The position numbers and the translations under genes are program-made. DNA of 64,000 bases from Mesorhizobium neociceri (GTDB lineage: Bacteria; Pseudomonadota; Alphaproteobacteria; Rhizobiales; Rhizobiaceae). A model generated the notes under the pieces. The model saw only the letters and a program-made list of their open reading frames with translations. It did no database searches and was not told the DNA's origin. The first letter of the stretch is position 1, and each line of letters opens with the position of its first letter. The stretch is from NCBI RefSeq assembly GCF_013520985.1, contig NZ_JACDTY010000004.1, positions 248,001 to 312,000 of the forward strand, read 5' to 3'. Below are positions 55,961 to 64,000 of this stretch, piece by piece.

Positions 55961-56272
55961 TCAAGGATCATTGAGCGGACCCTCTCCCTCGAGAATTGCC
56001 ATAATGTCGCGAGCGCCATGCAAAATACGCTCGATACGCACTTCATCGCCCTCGGCGGTGTAAAATATGACATAGCGCTGAAATGCGATGGAGCGCAGGC
56101 CAGGCCTAAGGGTTGGACGAGGAACACCGCCACGTGGCGCATCTGCAATCCGGCCACATCGCTCCCTGAGCGCAATGATGAAGCGTCGAGCCGCGGCTGG
56201 ATTTTCGGCGTGGATGTAGTCGCCGATCTCTTCAACATCCTGCGCAGCCGCTGGCGCAAATATGACCGCCAT
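55961..56272 (-). CDS. parE: ParE/RelE-family toxin
   Basis: 103 residues with the plasmid-stabilisation fold: FAPAAAQDVEEIGDYIHAEN, PAAARRFIIALRERCGRIAD, GLRSIAFQRYVIFYTAEGDE and VRIERILHGARDIMAIL. Toxins of this type inhibit gyrase (ParE) or cleave mRNA (RelE); which applies cannot be told here. Three bp separate it from the antitoxin gene, the standard antitoxin-first order. Confidence 0.88.
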   Translation of the reverse strand: MAVIFAPAAAQDVEEIGDYIHAENPAAARRFIIALRERCGRIADAPRGGVPRPTLRPGLRSIAFQRYVIFYTAEGDEVRIERILHGARDIMAILEGEGPLNDP

Positions 56273-56275
56273 TGG

Positions 56276-56530
56276 TCACGGCTTTCCGCCGCTGTATTTT
56301 GCTTCCAGCCGCTCGAACACCTGGTCGGCTGGAATGCCCGGACCGCTTTCCACGCCTTTGCGGATATCCTCTCGCAACGCCGCCAGCTTTGCCTCGCGCT
56401 GCTCTTCGCGTTCTTCCAGTAGGCGCAGGCTATCGCGCACCACTTCACTGGCGCTGGCATAGCGGCCACTCTCGACCAACTCGCGCACCAATGTCTCATA
56501 ACGGGGGCCGATGCTGTAACTTGCAGGCAT
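56276..56530 (-). CDS. parD: ParD-family antitoxin
   Basis: 84 residues. The ribbon-helix-helix N-terminus is SYSIGPRYETLVRELVESGR, YASASEVVRDSLRLLEEREE, the ParD hallmark, followed by a charged tail that would wrap the toxin. It should bind its own promoter in the 54-bp spacer, which has AT-rich repeats of TTATC/GATAA type (AATTATCAATTTTTGATAAA). Confidence 0.9.
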   Translation of the reverse strand: MPASYSIGPRYETLVRELVESGRYASASEVVRDSLRLLEEREEQREAKLAALREDIRKGVESGPGIPADQVFERLEAKYSGGKP

Positions 56531-56584
56531 GACATTTTCCTTTCGATTTATCCAAAATTATCAATTTTTGATAAACCTGCCAAG

Positions 56585-57481
56585 TTAAATCTGGTTGGGA
56601 ACCTGGCCCAGCAGCCAGTCGCGAAAACTGGCGACCGGTGGATGGCCGCGCTTGTCGTGCGGCACGACGAGGTAGTAGGCGCTGCGGCTTTGCATCGGCT
56701 GGCCGGGGGCCGGAACGAGCTGACCGCGCTGCAATTCGCCGGATATGAGAACCTGCGGCAGGAGCGCGACGCCAAGCCCCGCCATGCAGGCCTGGGCGAC
56801 GGTGCCGAATTGCTCGAACTGCATGCCCGGCCCGGTCGGCGCGCTCAGACCCTGTTCCTCGAACCATTCGCTCCAGGCGCCGGGACGCGTCGCCATGTGC
56901 AGCAGCGGCAGGCGGCTGATGTCTGCTGCCGTTGCGATATGGCGGCTGGCGAGGAATTCGGGTGAAACTACCGGCATCACGGTTTCGCGCATCAGAAGCG
57001 TGGAGTCGGCGTCCGGCCAGTCGGGCAGGCCGTGATGAATGGCGGCGTCGAGCCGTTCGCGGGCGAAATCGAAACGGCCGATGCGGGTGACAAAGTTGAT
57101 GGTGATGTCGGGGTTCTTCGAGACGAAATCCGGGATCAGCGGCATCAGCCAGCGCGTGCCGAAGGTCGGCAGTATGGCGAGGTTGAGGATGCCGCTATGC
57201 CGATTGCTCATCAATCCGAGTGCTGCGTCGCGCAACTGGCCAAGTGCCGCGCGCACCGCTTCGGCATAGATTTCGCCCGCCGTCGACAGCCGGACATTGC
57301 GGCTGTCGCGCTCGAACAGCCGGCGGCCGAACTGCTCTTCCAGAAGGCCGATTTGCCGGCTGATGGCGCCCTGGGTCAGGTCGAGTTCCTGCGCAGCGGC
57401 GGTGAAAGAGCCGAGACGAGCCACCGCTTCGAAGGCGGCAAGGGCGCTGGTGCTTGGCAAAAGGCGGCGCTGGACGTTCAT
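56585..57481 (-). CDS. LysR-family regulator, divergent from glutaryl-CoA dehydrogenase
   Basis: 298 residues. HTH near the start: LPSTSALAAFEAVARLGSFT, AAAQELDLTQGAISRQIGLL; effector domain continues to the end, with ISGELQRGQLVPAPGQPM. Its position, divergent from gcdH across 108 bp, matches the GcvA/GcdR-like regulators often paired with that gene. The spacer contains ATTG-N10-CAAT at 57500-57517, a LysR-type site candidate. Confidence 0.88.
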   Translation of the reverse strand: MNVQRRLLPSTSALAAFEAVARLGSFTAAAQELDLTQGAISRQIGLLEEQFGRRLFERDSRNVRLSTAGEIYAEAVRAALGQLRDAALGLMSNRHSGILNLAILPTFGTRWLMPLIPDFVSKNPDITINFVTRIGRFDFARERLDAAIHHGLPDWPDADSTLLMRETVMPVVSPEFLASRHIATAADISRLPLLHMATRPGAWSEWFEEQGLSAPTGPGMQFEQFGTVAQACMAGLGVALLPQVLISGELQRGQLVPAPGQPMQSRSAYYLVVPHDKRGHPPVASFRDWLLGQVPNQI

Positions 57482-57589
57482 GATCCATTACTACAGCTCA
57501 TTGATCGGTTATGCAATTTCGTTTGATTTTCTCGGGATGGAGGCCGATAAGCCCGGCAATCAATATTTTGCTGGGAGAGACCGAGAGCC

Positions 57590-58786
57590 ATGGCCGCCGA
57601 TAAGAACGCGTTCGTCTGGGAAGACCCTTTCCTGATCGAGAACCAGCTCTCCGAGGACGAGCGCATGGTGCGCGACGGTGCCGCCGCTTTCGCCGCCGAT
57701 AAACTCGCGCCGCGGATTGAAGAAGCCTATCTCGAGGAAAAGACCGATGCCGGCATCTTTCGCGAGATGGGCGAGGCCGGTCTGCTCGGCATCACCATCC
57801 CTGAGGAATATGGCGGGCTCGGCGCCAATTACGTGACTTACGGGCTGGTGGCGCGGGAAGTCGAGCGCGTCGACTCAGGCTATCGCTCGATGATGTCGGT
57901 CCAATCGTCGCTGGTGATGTATCCGATCCATGCCTATGGCTCGGAAGCGCAGCGCAAAAAGTACCTGCCGAAGCTCGCCTCCGGCGAGTGGATCGGCTGC
58001 TTCGGCCTCACCGAGCCGGACGCCGGCTCCGATCCGGGCGGGATGAAGACGCGGGCCGAGAAGACGGCGGACGGGTACAAGATCTCCGGCTCGAAAATGT
58101 GGATCTCCAACGCGCCGATCGCCGATGTGTTCGTCGTCTGGGCGAAGTTGAAGGGCGAGAACGGCAAGGACGAGATCCGCGGCTTTGTGCTGGAAAAGGG
58201 CATGAAGGGGCTGTCGGCGCCGAAGATCGGCGGCAAGCTGTCGCTACGCGCGTCGATCACCGGTGAGGTGGTGATGGAAGGCGTCGAAGTCGGCGAAGAC
58301 GCGCTGCTGCCCAACGCCAAGGGCCTCGGCGGTCCGTTCGGCTGCCTCAACCGGGCGCGCTACGGCATTTCCTGGGGCGCGATGGGCGCGGCCGAGGATT
58401 GCTGGCACCGGGCGCGGCAATACGGCCTCGACCGCAAGCAGTTCGGCAAGCCGCTGGCCGGCACGCAGCTGTTCCAGAAGAAGCTCGCCGACATGCAGAC
58501 CGAGATCGCGCTGGGCTTGCAGGGCTCGCTGCGCGTCGGGCGGCTGATGGACGAAGGCAAGATGGCCCCGGAGATGATCTCCATAGTCAAGCGCAACAAT
58601 TGCGGCAAGGCGCTCGACATCGCCCGCCAGGCCCGCGACATGCATGGCGGCAACGGCATCCAGATCGGCTACCACGTCATGCGCCACGCGCAGAATCTCG
58701 AGACCGTCAACACCTATGAAGGCACGCATGACGTGCATGCGCTGATTTTGGGAAGGGCCCTGACGGGCATCCAGGCGTTTTTCTGA
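57590..58786 (+). CDS. gcdH: Glutaryl-CoA dehydrogenase (acyl-CoA dehydrogenase family)
   Basis: 398 residues. FAD and substrate motifs: [33 protein letters not shown], and the C-terminal [20 protein letters not shown] where the catalytic Glu is 377. The [14 protein letters not shown] ending with [12 protein letters not shown] is specific to the glutaryl-CoA branch. It oxidises and decarboxylates glutaryl-CoA to crotonyl-CoA in lysine and tryptophan degradation. Confidence 0.93.
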   Translation: MAADKNAFVWEDPFLIENQLSEDERMVRDGAAAFAADKLAPRIEEAYLEEKTDAGIFREMGEAGLLGITIPEEYGGLGANYVTYGLVAREVERVDSGYRSMMSVQSSLVMYPIHAYGSEAQRKKYLPKLASGEWIGCFGLTEPDAGSDPGGMKTRAEKTADGYKISGSKMWISNAPIADVFVVWAKLKGENGKDEIRGFVLEKGMKGLSAPKIGGKLSLRASITGEVVMEGVEVGEDALLPNAKGLGGPFGCLNRARYGISWGAMGAAEDCWHRARQYGLDRKQFGKPLAGTQLFQKKLADMQTEIALGLQGSLRVGRLMDEGKMAPEMISIVKRNNCGKALDIARQARDMHGGNGIQIGYHVMRHAQNLETVNTYEGTHDVHALILGRALTGIQAFF

Positions 58787-58795
58787 GCCCTACGG

Positions 58796-58982
58796 TTCGT
58801 CATCCTCGGGCTTGACCCGAGGATCCATGCCGCGACGTCAAGGCGCCGCCACGGTGAAGAATATTCAGGGCAGGGTTCGGCAGAGCGTTCTGCTCCGCTG
58901 CGAGCTTCGGCAAGCGTAACGGCATGGATCCTGGGGTCTGCGCCGCGTCGCTTCGCTCCTTGCTCCGCCCCAGGATGACGAA
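58796..58982. repeat. Large compound palindromic repeat
   Basis: Outer arms TTCGTCATCC (58796-58805) and GGATGACGAA (58973-58982) are perfect inverted repeats. Inside, GGATCCATGCCG (58821-58832) pairs with CGGCATGGATCC (58920-58931). Each arm carries its own hairpin: CCTCGGG / CCCGAGG (58804-58822) on the left and CCTGGGG / CCCCAGG (58930-58974) on the right. I recognise the CATCCTCGGG...CCGAGGATCCATG type as common between genes in rhizobia. It fills half of the 375-bp spacer after gcdH. Confidence 0.85.
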
Positions 58983-59161
58983 GGCGCGAAAGGCCTTCGC
59001 CAATCCCCGACGCCTAAGGCAGGCACGGCGATGACCGGTCGCCAAGCGCGATTGCTCGTTCCTTAGCTGCTTAAATTAGGTGCACCGCAACATCTGTGCT
59101 TGGAGAATGCCCAGCAGATGTGTCAGGGTTCGACGAGTTAAACGCCGATCTCCGGGGCCCC
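58983..59161. other. Leader region of the transglutaminase-DUF2126 gene
   Basis: About 180 bp between the repeat and the gene. A frame is open from 59096 but the ATG at 59162 gives the normal start. A TTGCTC near 59051 and TTAAATTAG near 59072 could be a weak promoter. Nothing else stands out. Confidence 0.35.
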
Positions 59162-62100
59162 ATGGCAATTCTGGCAGCCGTCTATCACCTGACCCATTAC
59201 AAATATGACCGGCCCGTGGTTCTCGGCCCCCAGGTCATCAGGCTGCAGCCGGCGCCGCATTCCCGCACCAAGGTGCTCAGCCATTCGCTGAAGATCGGGC
59301 CGGCAAACCACTTCGTCAATCTGCAGCAGGACCCCTACGGCAATTTCCTTGCCCGCTTCGTCTTTCCGGAGCCGGTGACCGAATTGAAGATCGAGGTCGA
59401 CCTCGTCGCCGACATGACGGTCTACAATCCGTTCGATTTCTTCGTCGAGCCGTCGGCCGAGACGTTCCCGTTCGAGTATCCCGAAGAGATCAGGGACGAT
59501 CTCACCATCTACCGCACGCCGGAGCCGGCGGGGCCGCTGCTGTCGGCCTTCCTCGCAACGATCGACCGTAGCGCCACCAACACCGTCAATTTCGTTGTCG
59601 ACCTCAATGCGCGGCTGCAGCGCGAGATCGCCTATATCGTGCGCATGGAAACCGGCGTGTTCTCGCCGGAGGAAACGCTGGCCGCGAAAAAGGGCTCTTG
59701 CCGGGATTCGAGCTGGCTGCTGGTGCAGATTCTGCGCAACCTCGGCATCGCCGCACGCTTCGTCTCCGGCTACCTGATCCAGTTGAAGCCCGATCTGGTG
59801 GCGCTCGATGGTCCGGCCGGGACGGCCGTCGACTTCACCGACCTGCATGCCTGGTGCGAGGTCTATCTGCCGGGCGCCGGCTGGATCGGCTTCGATCCGA
59901 CCTCGGGCCTGCTCACCGGCGAAAGCCATGTGCCGCTGGCGGCAACGCCGCATTTCCGCAACGCCGCGCCGATCTCCGGCATGGCGAGCTTCGCCAATGT
60001 CGAGTTCGGCTTCGACATGCGGGTCGACCGCCTCGCCGAACATCCGCGCATCACCAAGCCGTTCTCGGATGAAAGCTGGCAGGCGCTGGATGCACTCGGC
60101 AACAAGGTCGATGCCGCGCTGACAGACGGCGACGTCAGGCTGACCATGGGCGGCGAGCCGACCTTTGTCTCCATCGACGATTTCGAGTCGGCCGAATGGA
60201 ACACCGCCGCCGTCGGCCCGACCAAGCGCGAAAAGGCCGATGCACTGATCAGAAAGCTGCGCGAACGTTTCGCGCCGGGCGGGTTTCTCCATTACGGCCA
60301 GGGCAAATGGTATCCAGGCGAGAGCCTGCCGCGTTGGACCTTCTCGCTCTATTGGCGCACCGACGGCCAGCCGGTGTGGAGCGATCCGTCGCTGATCGCA
60401 CGCGAAAAGAGCGATGCGAAGGTTGGACCGCAGCAGGCCGAAAGCCTGCTGACGGCAATCGCCGGCGAGCTCGGCATCGACAAGGCGATGGTCAGCGAAG
60501 CCTATGAAGACCCGGCCGAATGGCTGCTCAAGGAAGGCAAGCTGCCCGACAATGTCGATCCTTCCAACTCTAAGCTGGAGGACCCGGAAGAGCGCAGCCG
60601 CATGGCGAAAGTGTTTGAGCGCGGGCTGACCAAGCCGTCGGGTTACGTGCTGCCGGTGCAGCGCTGGAACAGCCAGGCTTCTGATCCGCGCTGGCGCTCG
60701 GAAAAGTGGAAGACGCGGCGCGGCCGACTGTTCCTGGTGCCGGGCGATTCGCCGGTCGGCTATCGCCTGCCGCTGGGTACGCTGCCCTATGTGCCGCCGG
60801 CGCAGTTCCCCTATATCGTACCGGTCGATCCGTCGCTGCCACGCGGCGGGCTGCCGGCGCGAGAGGCGATCTTGCCTTCCGCCGCTCCGGCTGAACTGGA
60901 AGGCGCCGACGAAATGGCGCGCCGCCAGCAGGCGATTTCTTTCACCGCGACGACCGGTCAGCAGGACCGGGTCGAGCAGGAGATCACCGAGATCGGCGGC
61001 GCGGTGCGCACAGCACTTTCGGTCGAGCCGCGCGACGGGCGCCTTTGCGTGTTCATGCCGCCGGTCGAGGCGCTGGAAGACTATCTCGAACTGGTCGCGG
61101 CAGCCGAAAACGCGGCCAAGGCGATAGGTCTTCCTGTGCACATCGAAGGCTATGGCCCGCCGCACGATCCGCGCCTCAACGTCATTCGCGTCGCGCCCGA
61201 TCCCGGTGTCATCGAGGTCAACATCCATCCGGCCGCCAACTGGCAGGACTGCGTGGCGACGACCACGGCGATCTACGAGGAAGCGCGGCAGACACGGCTT
61301 GGCGCCGACAAGTTCATGATCGATGGCCGCCACACCGGCACCGGCGGTGGCAACCATGTCGTCGTTGGCGGCGCGACGCCTAATGACAGCCCGTTCCTGC
61401 GCCGGCCCGATCTATTGAAGAGCCTGGTGCTGCAATGGCAGCGGCGCCCGTCACTGTCCTATCTGTTTTCCGGCCTGTTCATCGGCCCGACCAGCCAGGC
61501 GCCGCGCTTCGACGAGGCGCGGCATGACTCGCTTTACGAACTTGAGATCGCGATGGCGCAGGTGCCGCATCCGGACCAGGGCAATGCACCACTGCCGTGG
61601 CTGGTCGACCGGTTGTTCCGCAATCTCCTCACCGACGTCACCGGCAACACGCATCGCTCGGAAATCTGCATCGACAAATTGTTCTCGCCGGATGGGCCGA
61701 CCGGCCGGCTCGGCCTGGTCGAGTTCCGCGGCTTCGAAATGCCGCCGAATGCGCGCATGTCGCTGGCGCAGCAGCTTCTGGTGCGCGCCATCATTGCCCG
61801 CGCGTGGAAGAGCCCGCTCGACGGCCGCTTCGTACGCTGGGGCACCTCGCTGCATGACCGTTTCATGCTGCCGCATTATGTCTGGGCGGATTTTCTCGAC
61901 GTGCTCGACGACCTCAAGCTCAACGGTTTCGAGTTCCGCCCGGAATGGTTCGACGCCCAGCTCGAGTTCCGTTTTCCGTTCTGCGGCGAAGTCCAGCATG
62001 CCGGCATCAAGCTGGAACTGCGGCAGGCGCTGGAGCCTTGGCATGTCATGGGCGAACAGGGCGCCATTGGCGGCACCGTGCGCTTCGTCGATTCCTCGGT

Positions 62101-62521
62101 CGAACGGCTGCAGGTCAGGACCGAAGGCCTCAATCCGGAGCGTCATGCCATCGTCTGCAACGGCCGCGTCGTGCCGATGAAGGTGACCGACAACAGGGAG
62201 GTCGCGGTGGCGGGCGTGCGCTTCAAGGCCTGGCAGCCGGCGTCGGGCCTGCATCCGGCGCTGCCGGTCAACACGCCGCTGGTCTTCGACATCTACGACC
62301 GCTGGTCGGGTCGGGCGGTTGGCGGCTGCGTCTACCATGTCGCGCATCCCGGCGGGCGCAGCTACGATACCTTCCCGGTCAACGGCAACGAGGCCGAGGC
62401 GCGGCGGCTTGCCCGCTTCGAGCCGCGCGGCCACACCCCGTCGGCCTATGTGCTGCGCAACGAAGAAGCCTCTGAAGACTTCCCGATGACCCTTGACCTC
62501 AGGCGGCCATCAAGACTCTGA
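59162..62521 (+). CDS. Transglutaminase-like protein fused to DUF2126
   Basis: 1119 residues from ATG 59162. The N-terminal transglutaminase N-domain begins [16 protein letters not shown] with [15 protein letters not shown]; the thiol-protease-like core has the triad Cys180 (KGSCRDSSW), His229 (DLHAWCEVY) and Asp245 (GFDPTSGL). From about residue 320 the DUF2126 region begins with [14 protein letters not shown], includes [40 protein letters not shown] and a His/Gly-rich [16 protein letters not shown]. Both parts are complete. The family is predicted to act in peptide or amide bond chemistry with the ATP-grasp protein encoded next. No biochemical role is known to me. Confidence 0.86.
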   Translation: MAILAAVYHLTHYKYDRPVVLGPQVIRLQPAPHSRTKVLSHSLKIGPANHFVNLQQDPYGNFLARFVFPEPVTELKIEVDLVADMTVYNPFDFFVEPSAETFPFEYPEEIRDDLTIYRTPEPAGPLLSAFLATIDRSATNTVNFVVDLNARLQREIAYIVRMETGVFSPEETLAAKKGSCRDSSWLLVQILRNLGIAARFVSGYLIQLKPDLVALDGPAGTAVDFTDLHAWCEVYLPGAGWIGFDPTSGLLTGESHVPLAATPHFRNAAPISGMASFANVEFGFDMRVDRLAEHPRITKPFSDESWQALDALGNKVDAALTDGDVRLTMGGEPTFVSIDDFESAEWNTAAVGPTKREKADALIRKLRERFAPGGFLHYGQGKWYPGESLPRWTFSLYWRTDGQPVWSDPSLIAREKSDAKVGPQQAESLLTAIAGELGIDKAMVSEAYEDPAEWLLKEGKLPDNVDPSNSKLEDPEERSRMAKVFERGLTKPSGYVLPVQRWNSQASDPRWRSEKWKTRRGRLFLVPGDSPVGYRLPLGTLPYVPPAQFPYIVPVDPSLPRGGLPAREAILPSAAPAELEGADEMARRQQAISFTATTGQQDRVEQEITEIGGAVRTALSVEPRDGRLCVFMPPVEALEDYLELVAAAENAAKAIGLPVHIEGYGPPHDPRLNVIRVAPDPGVIEVNIHPAANWQDCVATTTAIYEEARQTRLGADKFMIDGRHTGTGGGNHVVVGGATPNDSPFLRRPDLLKSLVLQWQRRPSLSYLFSGLFIGPTSQAPRFDEARHDSLYELEIAMAQVPHPDQGNAPLPWLVDRLFRNLLTDVTGNTHRSEICIDKLFSPDGPTGRLGLVEFRGFEMPPNARMSLAQQLLVRAIIARAWKSPLDGRFVRWGTSLHDRFMLPHYVWADFLDVLDDLKLNGFEFRPEWFDAQLEFRFPFCGEVQHAGIKLELRQALEPWHVMGEQGAIGGTVRFVDSSVERLQVRTEGLNPERHAIVCNGRVVPMKVTDNREVAVAGVRFKAWQPASGLHPALPVNTPLVFDIYDRWSGRAVGGCVYHVAHPGGRSYDTFPVNGNEAEARRLARFEPRGHTPSAYVLRNEEASEDFPMTLDLRRPSRL

Positions 62522-62527
62522 TCAGCG

Positions 62528-64000
62528 ATGGCAAAGGGGAATCAGAAAAAGATACGCGGCAACCCGCTGAGGCACAGTCTGCTGGAGCACTACCAGCCGA
62601 TTGACGGCGTCGTCGACGAGATGGTCGATGCGGCAGGCAATCCGCGCCCGGTATGGAAGAACTTCATCGATGCGCTGGAAGAGCTTGGCCCCGAAAAGCT
62701 CGGCCAGCGCTTCGCCCGCGCCGACCAGTATCTCCGTGATGCCGGCGTCTATTACCGCGTCTACGACAAGGCCGGCGCGAATGAGCGCGAATGGCCGCTG
62801 GCGCATGTTCCGCTGCTGATCGAAGACAAGGAATGGGCTGAGATCAGCGCCGGCCTCATCCAGCGCGCCGATCTGTTCGAGGAGATAGTCGCTGACATTT
62901 ACGGGCCGAACCGGCTGATTGAGAAGGGCATCCTGCCGGCGGGATTGATTGCGGCGAGCCCGGAATATTTGCGACCTGTTGTCGGCACCGTGCCGGCGAG
63001 TGGCCATTTTCTGCATTTTTGCGCCTTCGAACTCGGCCGTGGGCCAGACGGAAGCTGGTGGGTGCTGGGCGACCGTACACAGGCGCCGTCGGGCGCCGGC
63101 TTCGCGCTGGAAAACCGCGTCGCCACGACACGCGCCTTGTCCGACATCTATGGCGAGATGCATGTCCACCGTCTCGCCGGCTTCTTCCGCCGCTTTCGCG
63201 ACGCGCTCATCGGCATGGCCAAGGAAAACGATGGCCGCGTCGCCATCCTGACGCCGGGGCCGCTCAACGAGACCTATTACGAGCATGCCTATATCGCCCG
63301 CTATCTCGGCATCATGCTGCTCGAGGGCGAGGACCTGACCGTCTCCGGTGGCAAACTGATGGTGCGCACGGTTTCCGGTCTGATGCCGATCAGCATGCTG
63401 TGGCGGCGGCTCGATGCCGCCTTCGCCGATCCGCTGGAACTTAGACCAGACTCGCAGATCGGCACGCCGGGGCTGGTCGAGGCGATCCGCCAAGGCGCCG
63501 TTTCGACGGTCAACGCGCTGGGTTCGGGCCTAATGGAAACGCGGGCGCTGCTCGCCTTCCTGCCAAAAATTTCGCGCGAATTGCGCGGCGAAGAGCTTTT
63601 GTTGCCAAGCGTTGCCACCTGGTGGTGCGGGCAGGACAGCGAACGCCGGCATGTGCTCGCCAATCTCGACCGCATGGTGGTCGGCCCGGCGCTATCGACG
63701 CGGCTTGCCTTCGAAGACGACGACCAGACAAGACTCGGTTCGGCACTTACGGCTGACGAACGTGCCGCGCTGATTGCGCGCATCGAGAGCGACAGCGGCG
63801 GTTTCGTTGGCCAAGAAGCGGTGACGCTGTCGACGACACCGGTCTATGTCGGCGGCTGGCTGGAGCCACGGCCGGCGAGCCTGCGCGTCTATCTGGCGCG
63901 CACGTCGGAGGGCTGGACTGTGATGCCGGGTGGTTTCGCCCGCGTCGGCCTGTCGCTCGACCCGACGGCCATCGCCATGCAGCGCGGTGGCCAGGCGGCC
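62528..64000 (+). CDS. Circularly permuted ATP-grasp protein, 3' end outside the window
   Basis: 491 codons are visible, open to the window end. It starts 6 bp after the previous stop at ATG 62528 (MAKGNQKKIRGNPLRHSLLE). Characteristic segments: WPLAHVPLLIEDKEWAEISA, ADIYGPNRLIEKGILPAGLI, DRTQAPSGAGFALENRVATT, and the family hallmark ILTPGPLNETYYEHAYIARY, LGIMLLEGEDL. This is the type-2 circularly permuted ATP-grasp family, which often carries or neighbours an alpha-E domain. It probably ligates an amine to a carboxylate; the alpha-E part, if fused, lies beyond the edge. Confidence 0.85.
   Translation, partial: MAKGNQKKIRGNPLRHSLLEHYQPIDGVVDEMVDAAGNPRPVWKNFIDALEELGPEKLGQRFARADQYLRDAGVYYRVYDKAGANEREWPLAHVPLLIEDKEWAEISAGLIQRADLFEEIVADIYGPNRLIEKGILPAGLIAASPEYLRPVVGTVPASGHFLHFCAFELGRGPDGSWWVLGDRTQAPSGAGFALENRVATTRALSDIYGEMHVHRLAGFFRRFRDALIGMAKENDGRVAILTPGPLNETYYEHAYIARYLGIMLLEGEDLTVSGGKLMVRTVSGLMPISMLWRRLDAAFADPLELRPDSQIGTPGLVEAIRQGAVSTVNALGSGLMETRALLAFLPKISRELRGEELLLPSVATWWCGQDSERRHVLANLDRMVVGPALSTRLAFEDDDQTRLGSALTADERAALIARIESDSGGFVGQEAVTLSTTPVYVGGWLEPRPASLRVYLARTSEGWTVMPGGFARVGLSLDPTAIAMQRGGQAA

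Noticed and set aside
59138-61357. 739-codon minus-strand open frame opposite the transglutaminase-DUF2126 gene
   Set aside because: Antisense of a gene with an intact catalytic triad; composition is typical of a shadow frame and no motif is present.

Overview
The window looks like chromosomal DNA of an alphaproteobacterium of the order Rhizobiales, most likely Mesorhizobium or a close relative. The evidence is high GC with a strong third-position GC bias, and rhizobial-type flagellar genes: VisN/VisR, an FtcR/Rem-type regulator, FlaF/FlbT, MotC, MotE, a short FlgD and a DUF1217 protein. Interspersed palindromes of a kind I recall from rhizobial intergenic regions fit the same placement. The genus is inferred from gene content and order; no rRNA or tRNA gene was seen to confirm it.

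Layout. (1) 1-3803, plus strand: the tail of a polyamine-type ABC importer (permease end, second permease, ATPase), then an FAD amine oxidase and a small cupin. (2) 3829-7564, minus strand: an EntS-like MFS exporter and a class II glutamine-dependent asparagine synthetase-like enzyme. (3) 7716-41634: a motility locus of about 34 kb. The minus-strand half carries fliQ, flgD, flbT, flaF, flgL, flgK, flgE, ftcR, a lytic transglycosylase, fliK, motC, motB, a fliH-like gene, fliF, two tandem flagellins, fliP, fliL, flgH, motE, flgI, flgA, flgG, fliE, flgC, flgB, a frameshifted membrane-protein gene, fliI, flgF and a DUF1217 gene. The plus-strand half carries motA, fliM, fliN, fliG, flhB and a conserved unknown, facing visR and visN on the minus strand. 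(4) 42109-43302: a TMEM43-like membrane protein. (5) 43343-53476: a second polyamine or acyl-amine module with an acetylpolyamine amidohydrolase-like deacetylase, a TetR regulator, an Amidohydrolase_3 enzyme, a complete potABCD-type importer closed by a strong terminator, and two paralogous SxxK serine hydrolases. (6) 53599-58786: Tex, a ParDE-type toxin-antitoxin pair, and a LysR regulator divergent from glutaryl-CoA dehydrogenase. (7) 59162-64000: a transglutaminase-DUF2126 protein followed by a circularly permuted ATP-grasp protein cut by the window edge.

How the genes work together. The motility locus encodes most of the export apparatus, MS and C rings, rod, hook, filament and the PMF-driven motor with rhizobial MotC and MotE. 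Many neighbours overlap by 4 bp (stop and start interlocked), which implies tight co-translation. VisNR and FtcR are the likely master and mid-level regulators, and FlaF/FlbT the post-transcriptional flagellin control. flhA, fliR, fliO, fliJ and flgJ are not in the window. The two ABC systems suggest uptake of polyamine-like amines linked to oxidation (first cluster) or deacylation and amide hydrolysis (second cluster).

The least explained items are the transglutaminase/DUF2126/ATP-grasp cassette, the frameshifted gene after fliI, the unknown gene after flhB, and several palindromes (three copies of one interspersed element, GGTTAACC palindromes before both flagellins, an inverted repeat before ftcR, and an operator-like site before the TetR gene).
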